This document shows positions 9,606 through 18,527 of a stretch of 64,000 nt of DNA, in pieces. The notes under the pieces are model-generated. The model was given only the letters and a program-made list of their open reading frames with translations, did no database searches and was not told the DNA's origin. How positions within the stretch are numbered: the first letter of the stretch is position 1; each line of letters begins with the position of its first letter. The position numbers and the translations under genes were made by a program. Origin of the DNA: Lewinellaceae bacterium (GTDB taxonomy: Bacteria; Bacteroidota; Bacteroidia; Chitinophagales; Saprospiraceae); the NCBI GenBank assembly GCA_016712415.1, contig JADJRC010000016.1, forward strand, positions 1-64,000, given 5' to 3'.

Positions 9606-10772
9606 TTGAATCATCTACCAACTATTGCTGAAATTGACGGTATTGCCGCGCAATCCGACCCGGTTATCCGCAATCTCCACATCACCCAAAGTTACAGGGA
9701 ACTGTCCTCTACTTTCGCTGCGCGTACCGGCCCGGTGGCCAACTGGTGCACTTTTGCTACCTGGGCATCCAAGCAGGCGGGCCAGACGATCCGCAAGGAG
9801 GACCTCCTTCGCACCCTGGAGCAAGTGCTGGCCAATGCGGCCGATATCAATGAAATGCTTGGCCGGGTATCAGACCTTATCAGGGGTGAAAACACCGGAC
9901 ACAGCGTTGACCAGATCCGGCAACTGGTGTGGGATGCCCTGGGGCCCAGGGCTGCTATGGAACGCGCCAGCGATGCCGTGGGGCGCGGCAACCAAAAGGT
10001 ATTCGCCGAGATCGGCCATGAATTTGCCCGCTTTGCGGCGGAATGCCTGGGCGACACAGTGCCAGATGCAGAAAAAGTTGCCCGTTTTTGCGCCGGTTTA
10101 AAACCCGGCGACCCGCCCGACGGGCAGCGGTACCTGCATTCGGCATTCACCTGCTATTACCGCGCCTTGTTTGAAACAGATGCCAAAACACGCGTTGAGT
10201 TGCTCTTGCTGGCCAACCTTCAGATCGGATTTCACGAACAAACGCGTCTGCAACCCGAGATCGCTGAAGCGCTCGAAGCCTCTGTAGTTGACCCTTATGT
10301 GTTTTCGCGCCGACTGGTCGATGCATTGTTCCCCAATCGCGGCTGGATGATCCATGGCGTCTGGTGGGTGATGCGCCAATTAGGTTTTCCCAGCAAACTG
10401 GACACCGCAATCAACCGGTTTTTCATGGCCGTCCGCCACAGGATACGGCTGTTGCTCACGGACTACATGATGGTGCTGGAACTTCCGGTTGGCCGTATGC
10501 GGCTTGGAGATGACCTGCGTGCCGGGTACCCTGAAACGCTGCGGCGCCTGACGAATCCGGAGCTGGTGGCTTTGTTGCATGAGATTGATCCCACGACCGA
10601 CAGCCTGCGGGATTCCGGCGCGGCAGACTGGGCGGACCTGCCGGACCGCATCCATTATATTGCCGATTTGTTCCGTTGTTACGGGGAAAGTCCGGAGTTG
10701 CTGAACCCGCCGTTTACAGATGACCAGGTTGCGGCGTTTCGGGCGGGTCGTTTGCCGGAAGGGCCCTTGTAG
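9606..10772 (+). CDS. Conserved protein of unknown function (388 aa)
   Basis: I recall close relatives in many unrelated bacteria but no function. The predicted protein is soluble, mostly helical, with no signal peptide or membrane span. A conserved-looking motif WCTFATWASKQAGQTIRKED lies at about residues 47-66. The start is a TTG at 9606. An ATG at 9593 is in another frame and soon stops, and no in-frame ATG lies nearby, so either TTG is used or the 5' end carries an error. It begins 50 bases after paaZ on the same strand and may share its transcript. Confidence 0.7.
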   Translation: MNHLPTIAEIDGIAAQSDPVIRNLHITQSYRELSSTFAARTGPVANWCTFATWASKQAGQTIRKEDLLRTLEQVLANAADINEMLGRVSDLIRGENTGHSVDQIRQLVWDALGPRAAMERASDAVGRGNQKVFAEIGHEFARFAAECLGDTVPDAEKVARFCAGLKPGDPPDGQRYLHSAFTCYYRALFETDAKTRVELLLLANLQIGFHEQTRLQPEIAEALEASVVDPYVFSRRLVDALFPNRGWMIHGVWWVMRQLGFPSKLDTAINRFFMAVRHRIRLLLTDYMMVLELPVGRMRLGDDLRAGYPETLRRLTNPELVALLHEIDPTTDSLRDSGAADWADLPDRIHYIADLFRCYGESPELLNPPFTDDQVAAFRAGRLPEGPL

Positions 10773-10785
10773 CGCAGGGCACAGA

Positions 10786-12189
10786 CTATCCTGCCGTCTG
10801 CTCCAGGAGCCACTCTTTTTCCGCCACGGCCCTGGTGGCTTCTATTTCCTGGTGCAGCGCGGCTCGGGCAGACTTGTCCAGCGGGTTGGTTTCCAATAGT
10901 TTTCGGGTAAATTGGACGGTGTTCAGGTAATTCTCCCGGTGGTATCCCATAACTTTCTTTCGGCGGATAAACGTGCCGATGGCCTGCAGGTGCGATTCCA
11001 GGAGGTCGTATTCTTCCAATTCGTAAAATATCTTCATTTGAAGGGTTTTGGCCGCCAGGTTGAGCAACAGGTCTTTGTATTCCGCCCGTTGGAGCAACTG
11101 CAATGCTTTTCCGGGGTTGCTGCGCTGATACTCCAGTCTGGCGAGGTTAAAACAGAACAACCCCTCGCGGTGCGCTTCCCTGAGGGTCATGCGATAGTCG
11201 TGTACGAAGCGCTCTACCCAGGCGAAATCGCGCATGACCAGGCCGATCGTTGCGGCATTTTGGTAGGTATACCGCGACAAAACGCCATTGGTGATAAAAA
11301 AATCTTTTGAGAAGCCTTCCTTGTACAGTTCAAACTGTTCTGCCAGGTAGTCGCTGCTGCCGGCGTTGTACTGCCTGATACAGAAATTGATGGCGAGGAT
11401 AAACAAATCGCGGAGTTCGTCAGCCGGGAACAGGTTTCCATATTGGGTAAGCAAGGCTTTGAACTGCTGAAAGTGCGTCTTCTCTTCCGGTTCCGCAAGC
11501 GCCTTGAAGCAGTGGTAATACAGGCTAATTGCCGGGTTGTCAGAAATGCCGGCCTGTTCGATATGATGCAGCGCGGCATCCAGCAGGCCAAAATGGTAGG
11601 CTGAGTTGCGTACGGTCTGGTGCGAGTGCATAAAACAGGCCTGCCAGAGTTTTCGGGCGAGAAAGGCGCTGTCCAGTTGGTCAGATAATTCCTGGAAATC
11701 AAGGTGCTCCGTTGATTGTGTTTCTACTTCGAAGCGATATTTTTCCAGCAACATCCGGTAACGCTCCTCGAAAAAATCCGCATTCCTGTACGGCTTGTCA
11801 TATTGAGTCTTATCTGCCTCCTGCCAGGCGCCGGTAAAGGCATCAGGTAACTGCCGTTTGCGGAAAATATTGGCAAGCCGGATGTGGTACTGCTGCTTGT
11901 CGGCTAAAAATTCGCTGACCGTCAGGAACTGTCCGGTAATCTGGTACAAAAAACTCATGGCCATACGGATACGGTGGTCGTCGTAGACCGCATTGCCGAA
12001 CAGATGCAAGAACGCATCGCGCTTTTCCGGCGCCGGACTATTCTTTTTCAGAGATTTTTCCAGCAAATCGAGCAAGGCAGCCACTTCGGTGCGCTGGTTG
12101 AAAAACGGCGTATGTACAAACTTTTTCAAGCCGCGCAACTCTTCGGGAGAAAGGGTGCGCAACAGCTTCAGCAGCCGGCTTTTTTCCAT
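10786..12189 (-). CDS. Conserved Saprospiria-type alpha-helical protein of unknown function
   Basis: 467 residues from the ATG at 12189 (MEKSRLLKLLRTLSPEELRG). The frame continues upstream to 12264 but those 25 codons look like non-coding AT-rich sequence. No signal peptide or membrane span. The whole chain is predicted helical, with repeated aromatic/leucine patterns such as YHFGLLDAALHHIEQAG and FCFNLARLEYQRSNPGKALQLLQ, reminiscent of TPR-type solenoids. It is convergent with the preceding gene, whose stop lies 13 bases away. Confidence 0.65.
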   Translation of the reverse strand: MEKSRLLKLLRTLSPEELRGLKKFVHTPFFNQRTEVAALLDLLEKSLKKNSPAPEKRDAFLHLFGNAVYDDHRIRMAMSFLYQITGQFLTVSEFLADKQQYHIRLANIFRKRQLPDAFTGAWQEADKTQYDKPYRNADFFEERYRMLLEKYRFEVETQSTEHLDFQELSDQLDSAFLARKLWQACFMHSHQTVRNSAYHFGLLDAALHHIEQAGISDNPAISLYYHCFKALAEPEEKTHFQQFKALLTQYGNLFPADELRDLFILAINFCIRQYNAGSSDYLAEQFELYKEGFSKDFFITNGVLSRYTYQNAATIGLVMRDFAWVERFVHDYRMTLREAHREGLFCFNLARLEYQRSNPGKALQLLQRAEYKDLLLNLAAKTLQMKIFYELEEYDLLESHLQAIGTFIRRKKVMGYHRENYLNTVQFTRKLLETNPLDKSARAALHQEIEATRAVAEKEWLLEQTAG

Positions 12190-12353
12190 GGCAGTAAAAA
12201 GTATATTTATCTTTATGTATGAAAAATAGTAGACAAAACTATGGATATAACAATTGAATATCAATAAAATATAAAAAAAATAACCTCATCTGTTAGTTAC
12301 AAACTGTTATTTTTGTTTTTGCCTGTCTGCCGTACATCATTCACTTTTGTATC

Positions 12354-14736
12354 GTGAAAAATTTATTCTACCTAAACAGGCATCTCATGAATATGACTAC
12401 GCAACCATTGCGCTTCGGAATGAAAGCCGCAGTAACCGTTTTTTTTGCCGTAATGCACCTCACGGCTATGTGGTCGCAACAGGCCACCATTTCCGGAAGA
12501 ATAACCACCCTGTTCGGCCAGGGCCTGGAAGAAACTACTATAGAGGTCACAGGCGCCTCGGGTACCAGTTATTTTGACCTGACCGATGCGGATGGAAATT
12601 ATGCCGTCTCCGTTCCAACGGGGAGATACCTATACGGTCAAGCCATACAGGGATATCAATCCACTTTACGGCGTAAGCACCTTTGATCTGGTATATCTTA
12701 GGAACTACCTTTCCGGAGAATTTCAGTTTTTTTCTCCCTTTCAAATCATTGCTGCTGATGGTAACGGCGACAATCTTGTCAACGCCACCGACTCATTGCT
12801 GATCCGACAACTGATAGTGGGCTTAATTGCTGAGTTTCCCAATATCGGTTCCTGGCGTTTTGTGTCAAAAGGTTATGAATTCCCCAATCCCCAAAGCCCC
12901 TTCCCGTTTCCCGAGGAAATAACGATCAACAACCTGTCCGGCGATGCCGTCAACCGCGATTTCTGGGCAATAAAAGCCGGTGATCTGAACTTTAGCGTCG
13001 ATACCGACAGCCTTTACAACAGAGGTGTCTCGGGTCGTGTTCGGATTGACAGCGACAACGATTGTGTCATTTCAGCCGGCGAGCAGCCGTTGGAAGGCTG
13101 GACCGCCACGGCCAACGGGCCACTGGGCACTTTTTTCGGCACGACCAATGAAGACGGCAATTTCGTCATCTACCTGCCTTCCGGAACCTACGACGTATGG
13201 CTGAACAAACCCAACAACCTGTGGGACGTTTGCGTCGATACCCTGACCGGCATACAGGCCATGTTGCTGGACACCGCATCGATGGTTGACTATTCGGTGC
13301 AGGTCGTCGCTGACTGTCCAAAAATGGATGTCGATATCGCCACGACTGTTCTGCGGCGTTGTTTTCAGAATTACTACAGGGTGCACTATTGCAACAACGG
13401 AACCGTTACCGCCGAGAACGCTTACGTGGAGGTTCAGTTCGACGCTTTCCTCACGGTATTAAGCAGTAGCCTGCCCTGGACCTCGGTAAACGGCAATACC
13501 TACACCTTTGATTTGGGCGACGTGCCTGCCGGAGACTGCGGCTATTTTAACGTTGTTGTTTCCCTCAGTTGCGATGCCGTTCTGGGACAAACACATTGCT
13601 CCGAGGCGCATATCTACCCGGACTCCCTGTGCGAGCCCGTGAATACACTCTGGAGCGGGGCAAACCTCGAAGTAAGCGCTACTTGTCAGGACGACGAAGT
13701 GACCTTCACCATAACCAATACGGGCAGTAGTATGACGGCGCCGCTCGATTATATTGTAATTGAAGATATCATGATCCAAATGACCGGCGGTACCATCCTG
13801 CTCGACAGCGGCGAAGTCCATACCATTTCTGTACCTGCCAACGGCTCCACCTGGCGTGTGGAAATGCCCCAGGTGGCAGGAAACCCCTGGAATACTTTTA
13901 TCAGTGCCGCAATTGAAGGCTGCGGGGAAAATGCCGGCGGCGCCTTCAGCCTTGGCTTCCTCACCCAATACCCGGAAAATGAATACGGCGGATTTACGGA
14001 TATCGATTGCAGGGAAAACGTAGGCTCATTCGACCCGAACGACAAACAAGGGTTCCCGAAAGGCGTTTTTGCGGAACATTACATTCCCCGGGAAACCGAG
14101 ATCGAATACCTGATCCGTTTTCAAAACACAGGCACCGATACGGCTTTTAACATCGTAATACTGGATACATTGTCGCCATCGCTCGATTGGGCTTCGTTGC
14201 GGCCGGGTAGCAGCAGCCACCCCTACGCTTTCAGCCTGGCCGGACCGGGCGTGGCACAATTTGTATTCCAGAACATCATGTTGCCCGACAGCAACATCAA
14301 CGAACCGGCCTCGCACGGCTTTGTCAAATTCGCCATCAAGCCCCGCAAGGACCTGCCCAACCAGACTACTATCGAAAATGACGCGGCTATTTACTTCGAC
14401 TTCAACGAACCTGTCATCACCAACAGCACACGGCACACGGTCGGAGAGCAATACCTGAGTGTTTCAGGGTCTGCCCTTCGGCCCGGTATCGAACTGGTCG
14501 TATTTCCAAATCCGACGGCGACAAAAGCGGTCTTTTCCATACAATCGCGTTCGACGGAACAGGGTATGATGTATCTGTACAACCTGCAAGGCCGGCAGGT
14601 GCGGACGCAGCCGTTTGGCGCCAATACCTTCGAATTCGATGCGACCGGGCTTGTACCCGGGGTGTACCTGTTCCGGCTGGATACGGCGGGTGGCGCACTG
14701 GCGGCGGGTAAACTTGTTGTTGCGGGTAAGGATTGA
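12354..14736 (+). pseudogene. T9SS surface protein with dockerin-like and DUF7619-like domains, frameshifted
   Basis: Two overlapping frames make one protein. The first (from GTG 12354, or better the in-frame ATGs at 12387 or 12420 that begin a signal peptide ending TAMWSQ) encodes a carboxypeptidase-regulatory-like beta domain up to ...NYAVSVPTG. The second resumes with DTYTVKPYRDINPLYGVSTF and continues to 14736. Removing one G from the G4 run at 12620-12623 joins them exactly. The second part holds a dockerin-like calcium motif (AADGNGDNLVNATDSLLIRQ), SWRFV/FPNP phrases common in Saprospiria, a DUF7619-like segment (SFDPNDKQGFPKGV to YFDFNEPVITN) and a C-terminal T9SS sorting domain (VVFPNPTATKAVFS...GVYLFRL). 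Sequencing error or a real frameshift cannot be told apart here. Confidence 0.8.
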
Positions 14737-14760
14737 GCAATATTTAGTTGCAGCATAAAT

Positions 14761-14814
14761 AGCGCCTTTTACGGCTGGTTCTATGAAAGGGACCTGCCTG
14801 AAAGGCGCTTTTTT
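14761..14814 (+). terminator. Rho-independent terminator
   Basis: AGCGCCTTT (14761-14769) pairs perfectly with AAAGGCGCT (14801-14809) and is followed by a T run. The loop is long (31 bases). It lies 25 bases after the T9SS protein stop and isolates the TIR/LRR operon from it. Confidence 0.7.
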
Positions 14815-14965
14815 ATTGTGCCGCTACGGGATAAGGATCGGCTCCGCTGTACAGGAACTTGTCGCCCGCACCGTATTTTCCCGTTCGAAAGAGATTTTGC
14901 CCTACGTGGTGTGCAATTAAACGCATTGGAATTATATTTCGCCGAAAATCCGTCCATTAACCAGG

Positions 14966-15907
14966 ATGTATAAAGCCTTCATCTCCTACCGCCATTCCGA
15001 AAACGGCCGACGGCATGCCGCAGCGCTTGAAACTGCTTTGAAACGCTACGCCAAGCCTACCCTGGCGCGGCCCATGAAAATCTTTCGCGACGAAAAGCAC
15101 ATGAAGCCCGACCTCAGTCTGCCAAAACTGATCCGCAACGGCCTCGACAATTCGGAATTCCTGATTTTTCTCGCCGAAAAGGCATCTGCCAACTCGCAGT
15201 GGTGCGGCGAGGAACTGGAATACTGGTGCAACCCGAAAATGCTCAACCGCAAGGAAAATCTTATCATCATCCTGATCGACGATGACATTGTACTAGATGG
15301 CACCGATAGCATCGATTGGTCACAAACCACCGCCCTGCCTCCCCTGCTCCGGCCATATCTTACCTCCGTTCCGCTTTACCTGGATTTACGATGGGCGAAA
15401 AGTACTACAGACACCGCCCTCCAGACCCCCCGTTACCGGCACGAGATCAACGCACTTTCGGCACGACTGAAAGGCGTAAACCCCGAGGATCTGAACGACG
15501 AGGAAATCAAGGTATACCGGCGCAATATCCGGCTGCGGAACGGGGCCTTGCTGGTCCTTTCGATGCTGCTGCTGACGTCTGTCGGGACGACTGTCTGGGC
15601 GCTTGATGCGCAGAAAAAAGCCGAGGCCAGCGCTGCCGATGCCGTCAAACAGCAGCAGATCGCCGAAAAGGCCCTTAACGACAAAATCGCGGAGGAACGG
15701 CAAAAAGAACTGTTGAACTCCGACAATCTCGCCGGTTCCGGCGATGTATTTGCCAACTCATATAATTTCGGCCTTGCCCTGCGGTTTTATCAAAAGGCCG
15801 ACAGCATACTGGCGCGGTTCCCGGGCGACTCGGTATTGCTGGAAAGAAAGCGGCAAATCGCCCGTAAAATAATAGATGCCAACAACCAGACAAGACCGCA
15901 AGAATGA
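14966..15907 (+). CDS. Membrane-anchored TIR-domain protein with periplasmic coiled coil
   Basis: 313 residues. Residues 1-150 are a TIR domain: YKAFISYRHSENGRRHAAAL at the start, FRDEKHM (box 2-like), LDNSEFLIFLAEKASANSQW, then C80-x-x-E83-L. Glu83, four residues after Trp79, is in the position of the catalytic glutamate of NAD-hydrolysing TIRs such as SARM1. One membrane span lies at about 193-212 (ALLVLSMLLLTSVGTTVWAL), followed by an Ala/Lys/Glu-rich coiled coil (about 213-240) and a short TPR-like tail (NFGLALRFYQKADSILARFP). With the TIR inside, the coil lies in the periplasm. The stop overlaps the next ATG by four bases (ATGA), so translation is coupled to the LRR gene. Known TIR effectors of Thoeris or CBASS have different partners. 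NADase activity is inferred. Confidence 0.85.
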   Translation: MYKAFISYRHSENGRRHAAALETALKRYAKPTLARPMKIFRDEKHMKPDLSLPKLIRNGLDNSEFLIFLAEKASANSQWCGEELEYWCNPKMLNRKENLIIILIDDDIVLDGTDSIDWSQTTALPPLLRPYLTSVPLYLDLRWAKSTTDTALQTPRYRHEINALSARLKGVNPEDLNDEEIKVYRRNIRLRNGALLVLSMLLLTSVGTTVWALDAQKKAEASAADAVKQQQIAEKALNDKIAEERQKELLNSDNLAGSGDVFANSYNFGLALRFYQKADSILARFPGDSVLLERKRQIARKIIDANNQTRPQE

Positions 15908-18366
15908 AAATGCCAATCCTCTTTCTGCTGCTCGGCCTGCCCCTGGCCGCCTCCGCCCAATGCAGCCTCGACGACTACCAAACCCTGCTCAAAGAGGCCA
16001 AAACGGCTCAAAAAGATGGGTTGTACAGCCAGGCGATCAATAAACTCTTTTCCGCACGAGAGTGCAGGCCTGAGAAAGATAGTGAAGTCAAGGGCAGGAT
16101 TCTGGAGGTCTTTGCAGAAGTGGATGCACAGCGAATGCTGGCTGGGAAAGCAGAAGGTCAGGCAAAAGAAGCGCTGCTTCAGGTGCAGGACGAACAACGC
16201 AAAACCCAACGTGCGCTCGAAGAAACCGGGCGGGCAAAACTCCGCGCCGACAGCGCCCTGCACAAGGCGATCGAAAGCGACTCCCTTACGCGGCTAGCCC
16301 TCATCGACGCTGAAAAAGCCAGGCGCAAGGCCCAAAGCAACCTGGAAAAAGCAAACAGGCTGGTCAACGCTTCGTATTATTACCTGGACAGTTATGCCCT
16401 GACTTATGGTGCAGCGGGACAAAACTATGCCTACCCCTACGTCTATTATTTTATTGACAAAAACGGAGAGGAGGTCAGACATCTTGGTCGCTGGGAAAAG
16501 GCGGAGCCGTTTGACCGGTTTACTGACTTTGCCCGAGTGCAGAAATATGAGCAGTATGAGTTGCACGACTATCTGCTGGATTTTGAGGGGAACCGCTACC
16601 GCTTTGCCGAAAAGACCAAAGACCTGGACGTCGACGTCACGGCGTTTAAAGTGCTCGATCCGTTTACCGGGGTACCCGCCAGGGTATTCGATCATGAACC
16701 CCTCAAGGTCCTCCTGCTCACGCACAACCGCTTCGAAAACCTCTCGCCCAAAATCGGACGCCTGAAAAACCTGCTCCACTTGAACCTGGACCGCAATCAG
16801 TTTACAGGCTTGCCGGGAGAGATCGGCGATTTGAAAAACCTGGAACAACTGCATGTATCTGAAAATGGTCTGGAATCACTGCCCAACGAATTGTGGAAAC
16901 TGCATAATCTGAAATACTTGTGGCTGAATAACAATAACTTGCAAAGTCTTCCGTCGGGCATAGGACAACTTCAAAGCCTGGTCAATCTGAACCTTGCCAA
17001 AAACGAGATCGGAAGTCTGCCACCAGAGATCGGCAACCTGGGCAACCTGATGACACTGGTACTCTATTCAAACCAACTGTCGGAGATTCCGGCTGAAATA
17101 AGCAAACTGGGCAATTTAACCAAACTGGCTTTGAAAGACAATCGCCTGACCCATTTGCCGCCCGCTATCGGTAAACTGGAAAACCTGATTGACCTTGATG
17201 CCGGCGCGAATCAACTGGCTGACCTACCCGCAGCGTTCGCCAAACTGGAGCACCTGGAAGACCTCGATTTGCGCGGCAACCGCTTTTCGGTGCTGCCGGC
17301 CGAAATTTATGGATTAGAGCAGTTGCAAAAGTTGAATATCAGCGACAACCAGATATCGGAGATTCCGGACGGCATAGACCGGTTGCAACAACTAAATGCC
17401 TTGTATTTGTACAAAAACCGCCTTTCCACCCTGCCCCCCGGCACCTGGCAACTCAAAAACCTGACAATACTCGACCTGGAAAAGAATCAACTGAAGACGC
17501 TGCCTGCCGAAATCGGAAATCTGGAAAATTTGACGAGACTTGACCTTGGATCAAATCAATTGACCGGCCTGCCTGCTACCCTGGCAAGGCTGGAAAACCT
17601 GACCAAACTGGTGCTCAGTAACAACAACCTCGACAGCCTGCCCTCTGACCTCGCCCGCCTGAAAAACCTGAAACACCTGAATCTCTACGGAAACGGTCAA
17701 TTGGACGCCGATGCCATATACCGGGTGGTTTCAGAATTTCCTCAGGATATCATGCTTGCCACCGACCCAGAAGGCGGCAACTCAACAGAGAACAAGTTAC
17801 TCGTCAATATCAATCCGTCGAATCTCGATTTTTCCCGCTGCGCAGCCCTGGAGCACCTGACTGAACTGTGGCTCTACGATGACCAATTGGCCGAACTACC
17901 TCCCGTAATCGGCCAGATGAAGCGCCTCGACAAACTGGTCGTGGGAAAAAACCTGCTGGAAACACTTCCGGCAACAATCGGCGATCTGACGCTGCTGACC
18001 GAATTGCACCTCGGCGAGAATCGACTGGCGTCGTTGCCTCCGGAAATCGGCCGGCTGGAAAACCTGACCCACCTGGGGTTGAGTAAAAACCGCCTGAAAA
18101 AACTGCCTGACGCCCTTGCGCAGCTGGAAAACCTGACCGTGCTGGACTTGAGGGGCAATGAATTCACCCAATTGCCAGCTGTGATCCTTCAAATGAAAAA
18201 CCTGCAAAAACTGGATATCTCATATACCGGAATTACCAGCCTGCCCGCCGGGATCGGACAACTCAAAAAACTGAATTACCTGGCTTTTTCCCTTGATATG
18301 CTGTCTGAAGCAGAACAGCAACGGATTCGGAAGCTGCTTCCGGATTGCGAACTGAGAGCCCAATGA
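15904..18366 (+). CDS. Exported coiled-coil / leucine-rich-repeat protein, partner of the TIR protein
   Basis: 820 residues with a signal peptide (MKMPILFLLLGLPLAASAQ). Residues 20-60 are TPR-like, 65-155 a long charged coiled coil (QAKEALLQVQDEQRKTQRAL onward), and about 165-265 a YPYVYYFIDKNGEEV segment resembling a WG repeat. From about 270 to the end run roughly 23 leucine-rich repeats of 23 residues, pattern LxNLxxLxLxxNxLxxLPxxIGxL, of the bacterial/plant intracellular-Ras-group type. A 60-residue break (DADAIYRVVSEFPQDIML...) interrupts them near 600-650. There is no T9SS sorting domain, so the protein is probably periplasmic. Its start overlaps the TIR stop. The LRR surface suggests ligand or protein sensing, signalled to the TIR protein through the two coiled coils; that is inference. 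Confidence 0.85.
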   Translation: MKMPILFLLLGLPLAASAQCSLDDYQTLLKEAKTAQKDGLYSQAINKLFSARECRPEKDSEVKGRILEVFAEVDAQRMLAGKAEGQAKEALLQVQDEQRKTQRALEETGRAKLRADSALHKAIESDSLTRLALIDAEKARRKAQSNLEKANRLVNASYYYLDSYALTYGAAGQNYAYPYVYYFIDKNGEEVRHLGRWEKAEPFDRFTDFARVQKYEQYELHDYLLDFEGNRYRFAEKTKDLDVDVTAFKVLDPFTGVPARVFDHEPLKVLLLTHNRFENLSPKIGRLKNLLHLNLDRNQFTGLPGEIGDLKNLEQLHVSENGLESLPNELWKLHNLKYLWLNNNNLQSLPSGIGQLQSLVNLNLAKNEIGSLPPEIGNLGNLMTLVLYSNQLSEIPAEISKLGNLTKLALKDNRLTHLPPAIGKLENLIDLDAGANQLADLPAAFAKLEHLEDLDLRGNRFSVLPAEIYGLEQLQKLNISDNQISEIPDGIDRLQQLNALYLYKNRLSTLPPGTWQLKNLTILDLEKNQLKTLPAEIGNLENLTRLDLGSNQLTGLPATLARLENLTKLVLSNNNLDSLPSDLARLKNLKHLNLYGNGQLDADAIYRVVSEFPQDIMLATDPEGGNSTENKLLVNINPSNLDFSRCAALEHLTELWLYDDQLAELPPVIGQMKRLDKLVVGKNLLETLPATIGDLTLLTELHLGENRLASLPPEIGRLENLTHLGLSKNRLKKLPDALAQLENLTVLDLRGNEFTQLPAVILQMKNLQKLDISYTGITSLPAGIGQLKKLNYLAFSLDMLSEAEQQRIRKLLPDCELRAQ

Positions 18367-18411
18367 TTGCCTTTGGGCTCCGTTTTGCCACCTGAACATT
18401 CGGCACGCAAT

Positions 18412-18510
18412 ATGAAAACACATTTTCTTTTTCTGTTTTGGCTTTTGCCCCTTTACTCCGTTGCTAAATGCAGCCTGGACTTTCAAAGTTTAATCCAGGA
18501 GGCCACCGCT
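18412..18510 (+). pseudogene. 5' remnant of a second LRR-protein gene
   Basis: An ATG 46 bases after the LRR gene opens a frame beginning MKTHFLFLFWLLPLYSVAKC then SLDFQSLIQEA. It matches the signal peptide and first mature residues of the preceding LRR protein (...LAASAQCSLDDYQTLLKEA). Similarity stops after about 32 codons, just before the 3' end of priA on the other strand. The rest of the paralogue has been deleted. The residual frame stops at 18603. Confidence 0.7.
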
Positions 18511-18527
18511 CTTGTCCCGATGACACC

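Noticed and set aside
14966..18366. Thoeris or CBASS system around the TIR gene
   Set aside because: There is no ThsA-like, cyclase/nucleotidyltransferase or STING-like partner; the partner is an exported LRR protein.
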